From NCBI GenBank assembly GCA_003254885.1, contig QANT01002790.1, positions 1-27,322 on the forward strand: DNA of 27,322 bases. Direction: 5' to 3'. The DNA is from Purshia tridentata (Eukaryota; Streptophyta; Magnoliopsida; Rosales; Rosaceae). The first letter of the stretch is position 1. Each line of letters opens with the position of its first letter. The notes under the pieces are model-generated. The model made no database searches. It was given only the letters and a program-made list of their open reading frames with translations, and had not been told where the DNA came from. Made by a program: the position numbers and the translations under genes. This document shows, in pieces, positions 1 to 11,700 of the stretch.

Positions 1-528
1 TTAGAAATAAGTTCAATTTTAAAGAATTATTCAAACTAAAATCATATAGAAATTTAGATTAATACTTAAATTTAATTTTGTATGCTAAGGCCTAAAAATA
101 GGCTTTTTTAAATTTTAACTTATATTATTCTTTAAAATTAAGATAACTAATGTGAATTAACTTTAAAAATTATAAAAGATAATACCCGTTAAAATGAAAA
201 AATATGAATGGAATAAGCTTTTGCCTTTTAATCATTTTTTGTCAAACCATGTTTTGGAGTTAAAAAAAGCCAAAAGATTTGTTATTGTGTTTTTTTTTTT
301 TTTCAGTTGAAATTATTTATCTTTTTGTTGTTCCGATGAATGGAGAAAAGAAAATCTTTGAAGTTATGGTATTTTTAAAAATATTTAAAATTAAATCCTT
401 ATTGTCCTTGAAACTAAATTTTCTTTTTCCGTTTAAAGTATTAAAAGAAAATAGTTTGAAATCGCGGGTAGGAATTTAACAGTCATCCTCACGCAGGCAG
501 TGTCTGCTTAGAATCTTGCAAAGTAGCA
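1..528. other. AT-rich upstream region of the methyltransferase gene
   Basis: This is very AT-rich sequence with homopolymer runs, for example a T run near 291-303. It has no open frame of note and no recognisable domain. It should hold the promoter and 5'UTR of the gene starting at 529, but I cannot point to a convincing TATA box or transcription start. GC content rises just before the start codon, from about 480. Confidence 0.5.
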
Positions 529-3500
529 ATGTCTAGCAATTGCAGTAAGTACTCGTGCGAGACTGCGAGTGAGACCCTTGAATGGATCAACGCCATCGTC
601 GACTTCATAAGACCCTACTCTTTCTTAACCGACGCCCATGTCGTCAATTTCTTCAAGGTTCGTTTCTACTAATTTTTTAGCATGTGTTTGGATGCCGAGA
701 AAACACTAGACAGATTAATCAAAAAATCATATCAGGATAAAAAGTAGAGTTTTTTTTTTTTTTTCCAGGATAGACTGTGGGAAGCTCTTGACAAGGAATG
801 GATGGATTGCTTGCGCAAAGAAGCAGTGGAAAATCTCCTCCAAATTCCTTGTGGATTGGTCCAGGTACTCTTTTCTTGCAAAATGTAATCCACGAATTCA
901 TTTCCATTCTCTTTTAGCTTGATATGAATATGAATTTCAATCTGTGTCCGTGGTTAGGATCATTGGCCTTCTTCGCTTAAGGAATTTATTGTCACTTTGA
1001 GGTCTCTTGTGCTTTCTCGAGAACAAGCTGACTTGCAGAAGGTACTGATTCATGTCTCATTTCGCTCTTTCATTTGAATTCACATTTGAATTTCCTTTAG
1101 TATAATGTTGTAGTAAGTAAAGCTCAACAACTCAGCATAATTATGTGAAATTGCAAATACAAATTCATGAAGTAAGATGAAAGTTATCGTGGTATAGTTG
1201 CATTGTCAAGCTATTGTCGTAATGAAATTGAATCATCAGAACAAATGGAAATCAGAAGAGTGAAATTCATATCACTAAAATATATCATTTCCTTCATGGC
1301 AGGTATTACCGGGCATGAACATGACTTCTCTCAATAGCGTTCTTTCAACGGGCATGAATTTGAAGAAAAAGCATGAAGTAAGTTGTTGAATTATTTATTT
1401 TGAACTGTTTTCCCGATTTTTAGTGCACCTTATTCCTTTTTTAAGCACTGAATAATTCGTTGGTTGTATTCTGGAACATTGGGTCATATGAGAGGTTTAT
1501 GAATGGAGTTTGATTCCTAAATTACCTAGTTATGTGTAGGAATGCTTTATAAAAAAATGATCTTGTATGTGCAGATAGAAGTCCTTTCTGCTGTTGTCAA
1601 TTCAGTTGCAAACAGTATCAGAGCTCATGCAATAATTGATGTTGGTGCTGGTCAGGTACTCCTGCTCTGTTTTGATTTGCATTCCTTTTTTCTAGTATCT
1701 GCACTATTGTCAATTTATTTTCATTGATTCGTGTTCATTCTCTTTCATTTATAAGCAAATGGCTAAAGTTGACGCTGGAACCTATGACATTCATCACTCT
1801 AAGAGAGATATTTTTTTTGTTAAGATATATTAGAAACCTGCATTGATCAGAAACTAATGGTAGGAAATGAATTTTCTATTCTTTTCTTGTTTTCTTTTAT
1901 GAGTATGATGGTAGGAATTAATCTGAACTATTATTTTTAATTTTCCTTTTACTAATAAATTGATTTCTCAGGGTTATCTTGCACAAGTACTTTCCTTTCA
2001 CTACCAACATTCTGTAGTTGCGATTGATGCTTGTTCTCATCACGGAAGGGTTACTGATGCACGTGCAGAACAAATCAAGAAACATTATGCCGCTCAGATG
2101 CGTAAATCTGTGTATGGGACAGATCCAAACTTTTTTCCCTAATTTCTTTTTTTCTTTTTTTCCATAAAGAAGTCTATCGTTTCAGATTTCTGAAATCAAA
2201 GAACAATAATTTATTTTTGGGAATTTACTCCTTGGAATAAACTTGTCCAGTAGGTAGGTAAATTCAATATAGTTTTAATATTTTGATAATTTGTATAAAG
2301 AGAAAACACTTGCCCAATGATCAACATTATTTATTGGTCAATCTAAATATCCATCTCAAACCTCAGAGAGGAATGGATATGACATGTTAATTTGATGAAG
2401 TTCCCATTTCGCATAGTTTGACCTTTTGACAGTGAAGCGCTTAACAGTTAGGTAGTCGGTGATTTATTCAGGGAAGTAGGCCGCCTAGGTTAGACATATT
2501 AATTACCTTGCTGCTGTTTTGTTGCATTATTGTCACATATTATACCAATGATAAAGTAGCTCTTTTAGGTTAACTTCATTGGTGACTTGGAGTGAGTAAT
2601 ATATTTGAGACACGTTTTGCATGCCTTGTGCTTATAGATTACTTTTTTTTTTTGGTGGCTTAGATCAGGAAACAGAAGTTTAACTGTGCCTAAGACAATC
2701 ACATGCAATGTGATGTCTATTGACATGATGAAAGCTTTGGCTGACACATCACTGCTTAAAGATAATGTCTCTTTACCACAATCTTCCTGCAATGCAGACA
2801 ATGAAACTTCGTTTGTTCTTGCTGGGCTTCATGCTTGTGGAGATCTTTCAGTGACGATGCTCAAGTGAGTTCATATGTGTGCTATTCATTTCTTTTAAAA
2901 TGTGTAGCAAAGATGTCTCTTTCCAATACATATTCCAGGGTAGGATTGTAGCCACTGATAGAAGTCTGTTATGATCTATTGAATATTAGCCTATATGTAT
3001 GCATTTGTTTGTTGACAGTTTTACAGTATCATACGTTATTATGTGCCAATTTAGCTTTTATGTAAAGTGATATTTATACCCTTTTGAATCAGGACCTTTA
3101 TGGAGTGTGAAGAAGTTAAAGCTGTTGTTAGCGTTGGCTGCTGTTACAACCTATTATCTGAAGAGGGGTTCAATGATGTGGGTTCTCAATGTGGTTTTCC
3201 AATGAGTCGTGGTGTTAAATCTGCCAGCTTGTCACTTGGAAAAAGTTCACGTGACCTTGCATGTCAGGTAGAGGCATTATTGGTTCTCTTATTACTTTTT
3301 TTCTCCTTCTTTCTCTCACTCACTCTCTCTCTTTTCATTTGGGGGTGGGGGAGGGGAGGGGGGAGGAGCAGACTTTTATTTGTTGTGTTTCATTTCACAA
3401 GTTAGTTAAATTACCAAAAGAAAAAGCTCCTTGGTCATACAGTTAAAGGTATGGAAAATTCACACAGGAGCTTATGCAAGTTACTTTTTTCTTTAATCAC

Positions 3501-5429
3501 TTCTATAGATCCAAACTCGAACTTGCTTACTGATGACGATAACCTGAGTTGGTTAACTAGAAACTTTGTGGACCTTTTGTGTGCTGGGGGGGAAGCGTGA
3601 AGTTAGTGTTTTCTTTAAAGGCTCTTTTACCTGAGCAAGATTCTAAAAGTGGGGAATCCTTTTCAACTTAAATATGTGTAAACCAGTGTGTGGATGCAAG
3701 TGAATGATGTAAGCCAAAATCCTTAAGATGCCCTGTCCACACAAATCTACAAATTACTGCAACTTGCTTCCCAGTTTGCAGCAACCCATTTGCCATAAGC
3801 TCTCATTCCCTTTTTTTTTTTGGCCAGGTACTTTCATTTTTTTCTTTTTTAACTATATACAATATGAATTCTTGGTGGCTCTTTCGTCCTTTTTCACAGA
3901 AATCCAAAGCCCTGATTATTTTTGCCCCTACCCTTTGTTCACCACATAAGCATGGATATATGGTGGTCTTTCATGCTGTCCTACATCATCCATTTCAATT
4001 TCAAACTAGATATCCTATACATATTGAGTGAACCAAGGACCTACAGTGAGGTATCTAACGGAAGGATTTTGGTCCACAATTTTGGTCATAAAGTTATTTG
4101 TAGAATTAGTAACAGCCCATGCTTTCATCCTTGTTCCGTTGAAAAACAGCCATTGGGGGGGTGTCCATTTCAAGATAACCTCACGTTCTTTCTTTATCTT
4201 GCTAGAGTGCGGAGAGGTGGAGATGTCTGGAAAATGATGCTGGTCTCCATAATTTTGAGTTGCATGCTTTCCGTGCTGCTTTTCAGATGGTATGCAATAA
4301 TTACACCTTAACAGTTAGCAGGCAATTCCATTAAAATTTCCTTGCACAACTTTTAGTTTATTCATTTTCTTTTCTTGTATTCATGTTCTTCTCACTCCAC
4401 ATTTTAATTTTCTCTTATTCTAAATGCTGTACAGCCTTCCTATTTTAGGTATTTCTCATGTCGTAACTTTTTATTTCCCTTAAAACTCTTGTATTTTCTG
4501 AAGGTTCTCAATTTGTATTATCCCGAAGTCATGATAAAAAGTCCATCAATTGGGCGTCAAGGGAAGGCTTTGCGTCGTCGACTGTGCAGGGGCTTTGTGG
4601 ACTCCTCGCTGAATCATAAAGAAAGCACATGTTCATCTTTGTCTCATGTAAACACTAATATGAAAGGAAGTTGCTCTCACATAAAACCCACTGAACTGCA
4701 AACAGGTAACAAATGATCACAATTGGAAAGGAAGTTTTTAAACTTTCTTATGCAACTGTTATGGTTGTGTTTCTGCTGCATGATTATATAAACATATGTC
4801 ACAGATGACAGTTTGGACTCGGTGTTAGAGACAACAGTCATAACTAATGAAAGTTCTTCAGATAAGCCCACCAAATGTGAGGGGACCAAATTCAGTGGAA
4901 AATACCCACTTTTTCAGAAATATTGCCTATCTGGATTGTTTCGCCTTGGTCTTGAGCCTCTGAAGGATATGGATCTCCATGGAGTATGGAAGGAAGTTGA
5001 GCATTTTGCTGTATGTTACTTTCATACCATATGTCTACAAGTGCACTGATATTTTTGCTTTACCCCAAAAGAAACTTAGTTTACTTCCTGTTGGAAGCTC
5101 ATGCATATGCTCCACTGATGAATTTTTTTTCAGGCTTCACATCCCAAACTCATATAACCTATACTGCCTGCTCCATCCTGTTTTTTGTTGTCTTCATTTT
5201 CTGTGTGTATGTAACCATGGCAATTAATTATGTACAGGAATTCATTGGGCCTTATTGGTCTCTTCGAGCTTCGTTAGGGCCTCTTTTGGAAACTTTTCTT
5301 TTGCTTGATAGATTATTGTTCCTCCAAGAACAAGGCAGGTCGATTGAAGTAGCCGTGTTACCTATTTTTAATCCTGCATTGTCTCCAAGGACTGTGGCCA
5401 TTATTGCTAAAAAGTTGACACAAACGTGA
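529..5429 (+). CDS. METTL25: METTL25/RRNAD1-family SAM-dependent methyltransferase, 12 exons
   Basis: I read the coding exons as 529-657, 769-864, 958-1041, 1303-1377, 1575-1655, 1972-2111, 2664-2864, 3093-3267, 4206-4289, 4504-4705, 4805-5010 and 5238-5429. They total 1665 nt, or 554 residues plus stop, with phase kept at every junction. The SAM-binding motif I is IIDVGAGQ-GYL at residues 148-158, split by intron 5. GLHACGDLS (256-264) and VGCCYNLL (283-290) follow, then NFELHAFRAAFQM (343-355). These are hallmarks of the Methyltransf_32 / METTL25-RRNAD1 family. The residues joining exons 10 and 11 (about 385-450) are Ser/Thr-rich and low in conservation signals. The exon 6 donor was taken at GTATGG (2112) because it restores frame with the exon 7 acceptor at 2663. 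The start is the first ATG of the exon, and the N-terminus looks cytosolic. The substrate of plant members is not known to me. The class is well supported, the exact edges a little less. Confidence 0.87.
3341..3376 (+). other. G-rich tract, predicted sense-strand G-quadruplex in intron 8
   Basis: Four G runs of 5, 5, 4 and 6 bases are separated by single T, A and A bases. They start about 70 bases after the 5' splice site of exon 8 and follow a long CT-rich stretch (3296-3335). One-base loops and long runs are the most favourable pattern for a parallel quadruplex. It would form in the pre-mRNA because the G strand is the sense strand. Folding in vivo is inference. Confidence 0.6.
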
Positions 5430-6985
5430 CACTGTGGCATGAAATATGGTAAGTCATCAAGTCTTTCCTCTGTCCCACCTTCTCCCCTTCCCCTGCATGC
5501 GTGTGTGTGAGAGCACTATGGTTAATGCACTATTTTTGCAAGGTCTTTTTCTGCATCAAGAAGAAAGAAAGAATATTGGTCGATAAAGGGTTTTTCTTTT
5601 AAAAAGGCATTTAAAGACTAGGCAACTTTGCTTGCAGTTTTTTTTTCTTTTGGTTTTTTTGGAAACTTTGCCTGCAGGTTAAACCTTAATATTTCATTGC
5701 CTTGCCCTGGTGATCGAGTTACACAATAGATTATGGTTTTTTCATTACGTAGTGCTTGACCATATATGCAAAATATAAAAAATAATGAACAACCAAGTGT
5801 GTTCAAATTGCTTGTTTGCACTCAAAGAGCATCTTTAAGAAATTATAGGTCTGCATATCTCATGCATACAAAATGCTTTCTTAAGAGATATATGGTCTAA
5901 TTGGTGGGCATTTTATCGGTTTTAATCACTTTGTTCTGGTTTCATATCCAAACTATCAATCACACTACCATTGTTGGCTTTGCAGAAACAAATTCGTTGA
6001 TTTTTAGATTGTAAAGGACTTTGGGAGGACTTGTTAACTGTTATATCCTTTAGCTATATAGGCCTGCATCCACTGAATATAGTTCCAATAAGTCACTGGT
6101 CAGCATGCTGGAATGACAAAGACAGATTTGTTTTCATTCATTTTGTCCCCTACCTATTTTGACCCATTCCCGAATGATCAATACATTTCAAAAGATCCAG
6201 GGTACTAAAAAATTTAGAGTGAATATCCCTTTGATTGAGAGAATCTGTTCTGTTTCATGAGAAGTTCTTGGGCGGGAGGGGTCGCACTAGAACCGTCCCA
6301 TTCAAGAATTTTTCCATTTTTCTTTAATATGGCAACTCATGCATACGACATGTTAGGAAGCTGACATGCGAAGGATTTGTTTAATCATTTTTATAATTCT
6401 TTGAAGAAATCTTGCCGGCAGGGTTTCAAGGACAATGAAGATTTGGAGCTCTGTGGAAACGCTAGGTTCACAAATGCTTAGTTTTAATGGCATAAGCAAG
6501 CTTAAATTGTCTTTTCAGGTAGTGCTGCTATGGTAGCCACTGGGATGCTTCTGAGTGGGGGCACGTATTTGTGTTTGACTGGTTTTTGTCGTTTTAAGAG
6601 TAGGACACTTCTTAGTCCATGTTCCTTCGACTGGATGGTTACAACCCACAACACCCAAGTGAGTTTTCAGACAAGGCATATATTTGTTGCGAGAAAAACA
6701 AGAAAAGTAGCCATCGCTGTAACTTAGTCCAAGTAGCTTTGCATATAACACAATTGCTCTCGTGTGTTTGTCAGTAGTAAATTGCTTATGCTGAACACAA
6801 TTTTTTGGAACTGAAAGAGTCTTGGAGTTTGGACATTGACTTGTGAATGATTGTTTGGGGGGTGTCTTTGCTTTGGTACTTCTGTGGTTTGAGTACTAGA
6901 GTAGTAACACATATAAGGCACATCTTCCACTATAATATTGTCCAATAAAGGAAAGGGTGATGACTATTGGTTGTGGTACAATAAA
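5430..6985 (+). other. Probable 3'UTR of the methyltransferase gene with a 3'UTR intron
   Basis: Nineteen bases after the stop codon lies a full donor consensus, GTAAGT, at 5449. Acceptors fit at 6420-6421 (cggcag) and, after a better pyrimidine tract, at 6517-6518 (cttttcag). Two AATAAA poly(A) signals sit at 6944-6949 and 6980-6985. The simplest reading is a 3'UTR intron of about 1.0-1.07 kb and a final untranslated exon of about 450 bases. The stop codon lies under 50 nt from the junction, so it should not trigger nonsense-mediated decay. I see no protein-coding signal in the stretch. Confidence 0.5.
6944..6985 (+). terminator. Two AATAAA polyadenylation signals
   Basis: Exact AATAAA hexamers occur at 6944-6949 and 6980-6985. 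They are the first canonical pair on the plus strand after the expected last exon of the methyltransferase gene. Plant poly(A) signals are loose, so the assignment is tentative. Confidence 0.4.
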
Positions 6986-8390
6986 GCACCCTTATCAAAA
7001 CGAGTTCGGATTCAATGATATAACTTTTGTGCTGATTTTGTGTTTATATGCAAAATAATCTTAAGGCAGTATTTTTTATTCACATTGGAGGGAATTGAAT
7101 TCTGAACCTAAGCTATTCTAAACACACACACTCACCATTTTGGCTAACTCCAAGGGATTGTAATACAATATGTTTTGGTGCCCAGCTAATTAAAACATCA
7201 ATTCTAGTGTCTGATTTTATGGGATCTCTTTGTTTCGTGGCTGCAATCACTTTTGCTTCTGTAAATTGTTGTGGCTGTCCAGAGTCGAGCCACATAAACC
7301 CTTTCCGCAAAGGCTCTACGCTGTCTTTATTAGCCTTCCATTGCCCCTAATATATCAACCGTCTTTATTCATTCTACTTTACATGTGTACGTGCATATAT
7401 AAATCCGTGATAGTAGAGTTTGGTTGAAGATTCAACCCTTTGTTTTGTTAGGCAACCAATGAAAGATGTAGATTCTAAGTTAATACACATTTATGCTAAG
7501 ATAACAAATAGAGATTGCAACTCATAGACCAATAGAAAAAAAGGGGAAAAAAAAAAGGAATAGTACTCGAATCTAGAATCTGATGCCTAACATCTCATTT
7601 TGATTGTAAGTGCTGCGTCAACGATAATCTTGATTAACATTTAATTATGTAGATTGTAGGAGTTAATTCCAGTATATCTTCCCAATTATTCGACCATTTT
7701 ATTACGGCGCCAACAAATTAGAATTAAATATTTTCTACTCATATAAAATTCATTAACCATGTAACCATGTTCCTTCCTTGAAACTTGAAGCACATCAAAA
7801 TTCTTTATCATCATTCATTCATGTCATTATTCTGTCCCTATCTTATATTTATTAGTATTATTATTATTATTATGTTTTAAAACAGATTCTTATTCTTTCA
7901 TCTAAGGCCACCTTGAAAAGCCTATATCTATATTAATGTAATCCAGCTTATCTACAACTAATCAGTAAAATACCACAATTACATTTTTTTGGGTAAAAAA
8001 AGAAAAAAAGAAAAAAAAAAACAAAGACTGCCATCACAGTGGGCCCACCTATTTTGAGATTGGCAGGTTCAGGTGCAGCTGCCAAGTGCCAAGTGCCAAC
8101 TTTCTTCTGTATCCACATTTTAATTTTTAATGTAAAGTAAGAGGACCAAAAACTACTACTGAATTCCCCCATCCCAACCCCAACCCCAATTATTAATGTA
8201 CACATCAGCAGGTTGGCCGTGATTGGTTTGTCCAGGTCACCATGACACGTTGGCAAATTCCCTCCATTCCTAGAACTCTCTCTCTCTCTCATCTGTAACT
8301 TGTAATCTGTTCAAACCTGCTTCTAGTTTTACACGGAAATTACCAGTTGACTAATACTACCCCCTTAATTTGTTTTTCCCTCTTATTTGT
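6986..8390. other. Intergenic region and distal promoter of the NAC gene
   Basis: This is AT-rich sequence without a recognised gene. It holds a short (TTA)n microsatellite at about 7855-7873, an A-rich run around 7539-7558 and a doubled CAAGTGC motif near 8083-8098. A C-rich tract at about 8166-8189 reads as repeated TTGGGG on the minus strand, and a CT repeat lies at 8276-8290. A minus-strand open frame at 7113-7310 has no recognisable domain. The TCP-type palindrome at 8039 and the TATA box at 8391 are listed separately. Confidence 0.5.
8039..8048. promoter_or_regulatory. GTGGGCCCAC palindrome, TCP-type binding site
   Basis: This perfect 10-bp palindrome lies about 350 bp upstream of the NAC1 TATA box. 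It contains GTGGNCCC, the preferred site of CIN-type TCP factors, and GGNCCCAC, the class I TCP site, on both strands. TCP factors are known to work in the miR164/NAC circuit in Arabidopsis. That this copy is bound is inference. Confidence 0.45.
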
Positions 8391-8399
8391 TTATATAAA
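8391..8399 (+). promoter_or_regulatory. TATA box of the NAC1 gene
   Basis: A TTATATAAA sequence lies in a locally pyrimidine-rich context. It sits about 125 bp before the first (decoy) ATG at 8517 and about 283 bp before the main start at 8674. A transcription start near 8420-8430 would be usual. Transcripts from here would contain both copies of the duplicated start region. Confidence 0.65.
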
Positions 8400-8451
8400 T
8401 ACCCCCTACCCACTTGCCTTCCTTGTTTGAGAATTGAGATCTCTCAGAAAC

Positions 8452-8765
8452 ACAACATTAATCAGATACTAGCTCCTTAATTATATAACCAATTGTCCTC
8501 TCTCTCTCCCCCCAAGATGAGCAACATAAGCATGGTGGAGGCAAAGCTGCCACCAGGGTTCAGGTTCCATCCTAGAGATGAAGAGCTGGTGTGTGATTAT
8601 TTGATGAAACAACATTAATCAGATACTAGCTCCTTAATTATATACCCAATTGTCCTCTCTCTCTCCCCCCAAGATGAGCAACATAAGCATGGTGGAGGCA
8701 AAGCTGCCACCAGGTTTCAGGTTCCATCCAAGAGATGAAGAGCTGGTGTGTGATTATTTGATGAA
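8452..8765 (+). repeat. 157-bp tandem duplication across the NAC1 5'UTR and first codons
   Basis: Copy 1 is 8452-8608 and copy 2 is 8609-8765, directly abutting. I see three substitutions: 8488 A versus 8645 C, 8558 G versus 8715 T, and 8573 T versus 8730 A. That is about 98% identity. The unit covers the end of the 5'UTR, including its CT tract, plus the start codon and the first 30-31 codons of the NAC domain. Because 157 is not a multiple of three, copy 1 cannot be read through into copy 2 in frame. Confidence 0.95.
8517..8618 (+). CDS. Upstream ORF: truncated NAC N-terminus from duplicated copy 1
   Basis: This frame starts at an ATG with the same context (AAGATGAGC) as the real start. 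It encodes 33 residues: the first 31 residues of the NAC1 protein, including [15 protein letters not shown] of subdomain A, then Gln-His and a TAA stop at 8616-8618 just inside copy 2. It ends 55 bases before the main ATG at 8674. Alone it would be a non-functional NAC fragment. If ribosomes start here, the main frame depends on leaky scanning or reinitiation. Whether it is translated is unknown. Confidence 0.6.
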   Translation: MSNISMVEAKLPPGFRFHPRDEELVCDYLMKQH

Positions 8766-11700
8766 GAAGGTGACTCACTCAGACTCCACACTTATGATTG
8801 AAGTTGATCTCAACAAGTGTGAACCTTGGGACATTCCTGGTCAGTAATTTCACTCTTTATGTGATTTCTTCTGCATCAAGTTAATCATATACATGCATAG
8901 CATATATAGTGGTGCTTGAATATATATCATTGAAATAGCTAGAGATCATACATCTCAATATTGTGTACCATTATATTAAAAGCCTTCTAATTAAAACATA
9001 TTTGCATTCCAATATGCAGATCGATTAGCCCCTTCAAGTCATTGTGCTATGCTTTTTAATCATCTGTGAATAAATTTTACCATGGTTCTTGAAAATACAC
9101 ACAAATTAAACACACATCTGATCTGTTCTTCTCTGGCTGTGGATGAGGTGATGATAGCAACTGGACTGGCTATAATTACACACCATTAACAGTGGTGTGC
9201 TAGCTAGCTTGGAGCTGTCTTGCTCCATTTTCGTATAATTGATATGTAAAACAAAAAAGACGATTAATGGGTGAACATCACAACCTGTGTTTAGTGATCA
9301 ATAAAAACAAAAAAGGTTGAAATTAATTTCAGAAATATGATATAGATTAAGGAAGTCCAGTTTGTTTGGGTTGCCATGGCTTCTCCACCAATCAACATAC
9401 TAGTGGACCAGTTATATATAATGTGTGCCCAATGGAAAAGTGATGGTATATGTAAGCAAATTATTGTACACAAATTAAGTTGCTCACATCTTCATCAGAA
9501 AAAATGGACAACTTGTTGATGCACTAGTCTAAATACTATTTTGATAGGTTTCATATTAATTCGGAAGTTTTTTAGAATATACCATTTACTAATAATAAGT
9601 AGAATAATATTCAAGTTGTACGTTTGACGGATTCCCAACATTAATTTCTTTTTAGCTTAATTGACTTTTGAGCTTTCGTTTTTCCTTTAAGTCTTGCTGG
9701 ATTAAATAATGGCCACCTCTCGGTTTTGATTTTATATAAAGAGCTATAAGTCATAGGTTCATATTTCATGCTTTGTAAGGTATGCATATATATTCCTCTC
9801 CAAATGCTTAGTAAAAGCAACTAAACTAATTAGACAGAAATATGTTGATGATAATTAGGTTTATATACTAAATTATATATCACTCTTTTGTAGGATCTTC
9901 TTTAGGTACGTTTCAATCACATATATATAGTAAATATCATAATAAACTAGTCTCTATTTAATTATGACAATAATTTGATCTTCTATCACTACTATATAGT
10001 ACTTCTACTAGCGTAGAAAATAATCCTTGTAAAAACAATAAATCCCAAATTATTTGGGGATGAGATTCTGTAGAGCTGACTCCTATATATATACATCAGG
10101 AACTGCTTGACAACAGTGAGAGAGTTGATTTTTAAGCTTTGAATTTTAGACTGATTGCCACCTAATTAACGAAAATTTAGCTAGTTAGTCGTTCACTTTA
10201 AGAAATTTGAACAGTACTTAAATTTATGGTCTATTATACACACATGTGTATAATATATATAAAAGTTTTTTCTTATAGCACTTGTGGGGGTCCTTGTACA
10301 CTATATATGGGAGAGAATTATGGAAGCTAAATGGTCCCTACCACCATGTTTGATCAGGTGGAGAGCAAACTACAAAACAAAATGCTTTGAATCGTCCGGA
10401 AGCTCCCAAAATATCCATAGTTGGGAAGATTCATTCCCATTGGTCCCTTCTTAGTTTAATTTCCAATATACTACAAAAATTGCTCCTTCAGTACTTTTTA
10501 AAGAAATGGACGTTTTTGGGTATACTCTCAACCAAAAGTTGTGACAGTGATTGTGATAACAAAGCAAACCTCAAAGTCTAGTTAACAACCCATTGTGGCC
10601 ACACGCGTGTATACAATTAATCAGGTTGGAAGGAATTAAGCTTTCATATTCATCCTCACCCAAACCATTTATAAAGCTTGTCACCATCAATATTCCTCAA
10701 TTATATCTCCTTCATTTTTCAAACCAATCTTCTTCGATCTTCAAACTTCTATGACTTTTATTTATGATAGTAAGTTTCAGCTTTGGCTAGCTAGAGTTTT
10801 GCTTTATGACAGGTGTCCACGCACATCAATCAAATCATGTATAGGAGTAACTGATAATTGTTGGAAAACATATACATATGATTCAATTGCATGTGTATAT
10901 ATGTAGAAGTATTATAGTGAGACTTATATATACATATATGAACGATTAACAATTGTTCACTCACCTGGCCAAAAAAAACAATTGTTCACTCACGAATCTG
11001 CGATTGTCTAAATGGACAGAAAAGTACAACTTCTTTATGCATATATATATGTAGAAGTATTATAGTGAGACTTATATATATATATATGAACGATTAACAA
11101 TTGTTCACTCACCCCTGGCCAAAAAAAACAATTGTTCACTCACGAATCTGCGATTGTCTTTATGCGATTGTCTTTAAATTGTTTTTGACATATTACAATT
11201 TCATATATTCATTAGAAAATGGACAGAAAAGTACAACTTCTTTATGCATATTCATGATCATGATTCATGCTGCCTCACTTAAAGCAAATTAAACTTTGTC
11301 AAATATATATATATATAAAGAAAAGAAAAACTTGTGCGACTTGGGCATACTTGGCAGCTTACAACAATTTATGTTGAATAATTTGCCTTTAAGACTTGGA
11401 TATTGACCCCTCAACTACATAATAGTTGGATATAGTTCAGCTATTTTAGCCATGGATATGATGATGATGATGATGATGATGATGAGTCATCACCAAAGCT
11501 TTTTTGTCGCCATGTGCTGGCTAGCTATCAGGAAGTCTTCGCTTGATATCACTAGTCTGTATATATATAGATAAAGTAGGGCATATTTAATTCTGACACA
11601 ATAAGATTCAATCTGAGAATTAATTACCAAGTACACGAAAATATACAAATTTTTTATAGAATTCGTAAATTCATTAATGCATGGCAACTTGTCAAGGAAA

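Noticed and set aside
2110..2115. Methyltransferase exon 6 donor at 2110 (GTGTAT)
   Set aside because: It leaves the next exon out of phase. The donor two bases on (GTATGG) keeps the frame.
6530..6727. Plus-strand frame of 65 codons after the methyltransferase gene
   Set aside because: It falls in the predicted last untranslated exon and shows no family features.
7113..7310. 65-codon minus-strand open frame with coding-like composition
   Set aside because: It has no recognisable domain, no splice context and no start with good surroundings. It is likely chance or very old transposon sequence.
8166..8189. Telomere-like TTGGGG repeat on the minus strand
   Set aside because: There are only two to three units, and plant telomeres are TTTAGGG. 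A C-rich stretch by chance is more likely.
8650..8673. Start of the NAC1 frame at 8650
   Set aside because: The codon there is TTG inside the CT-rich leader. The first in-frame ATG is at 8674 and gives the conserved N-terminus.
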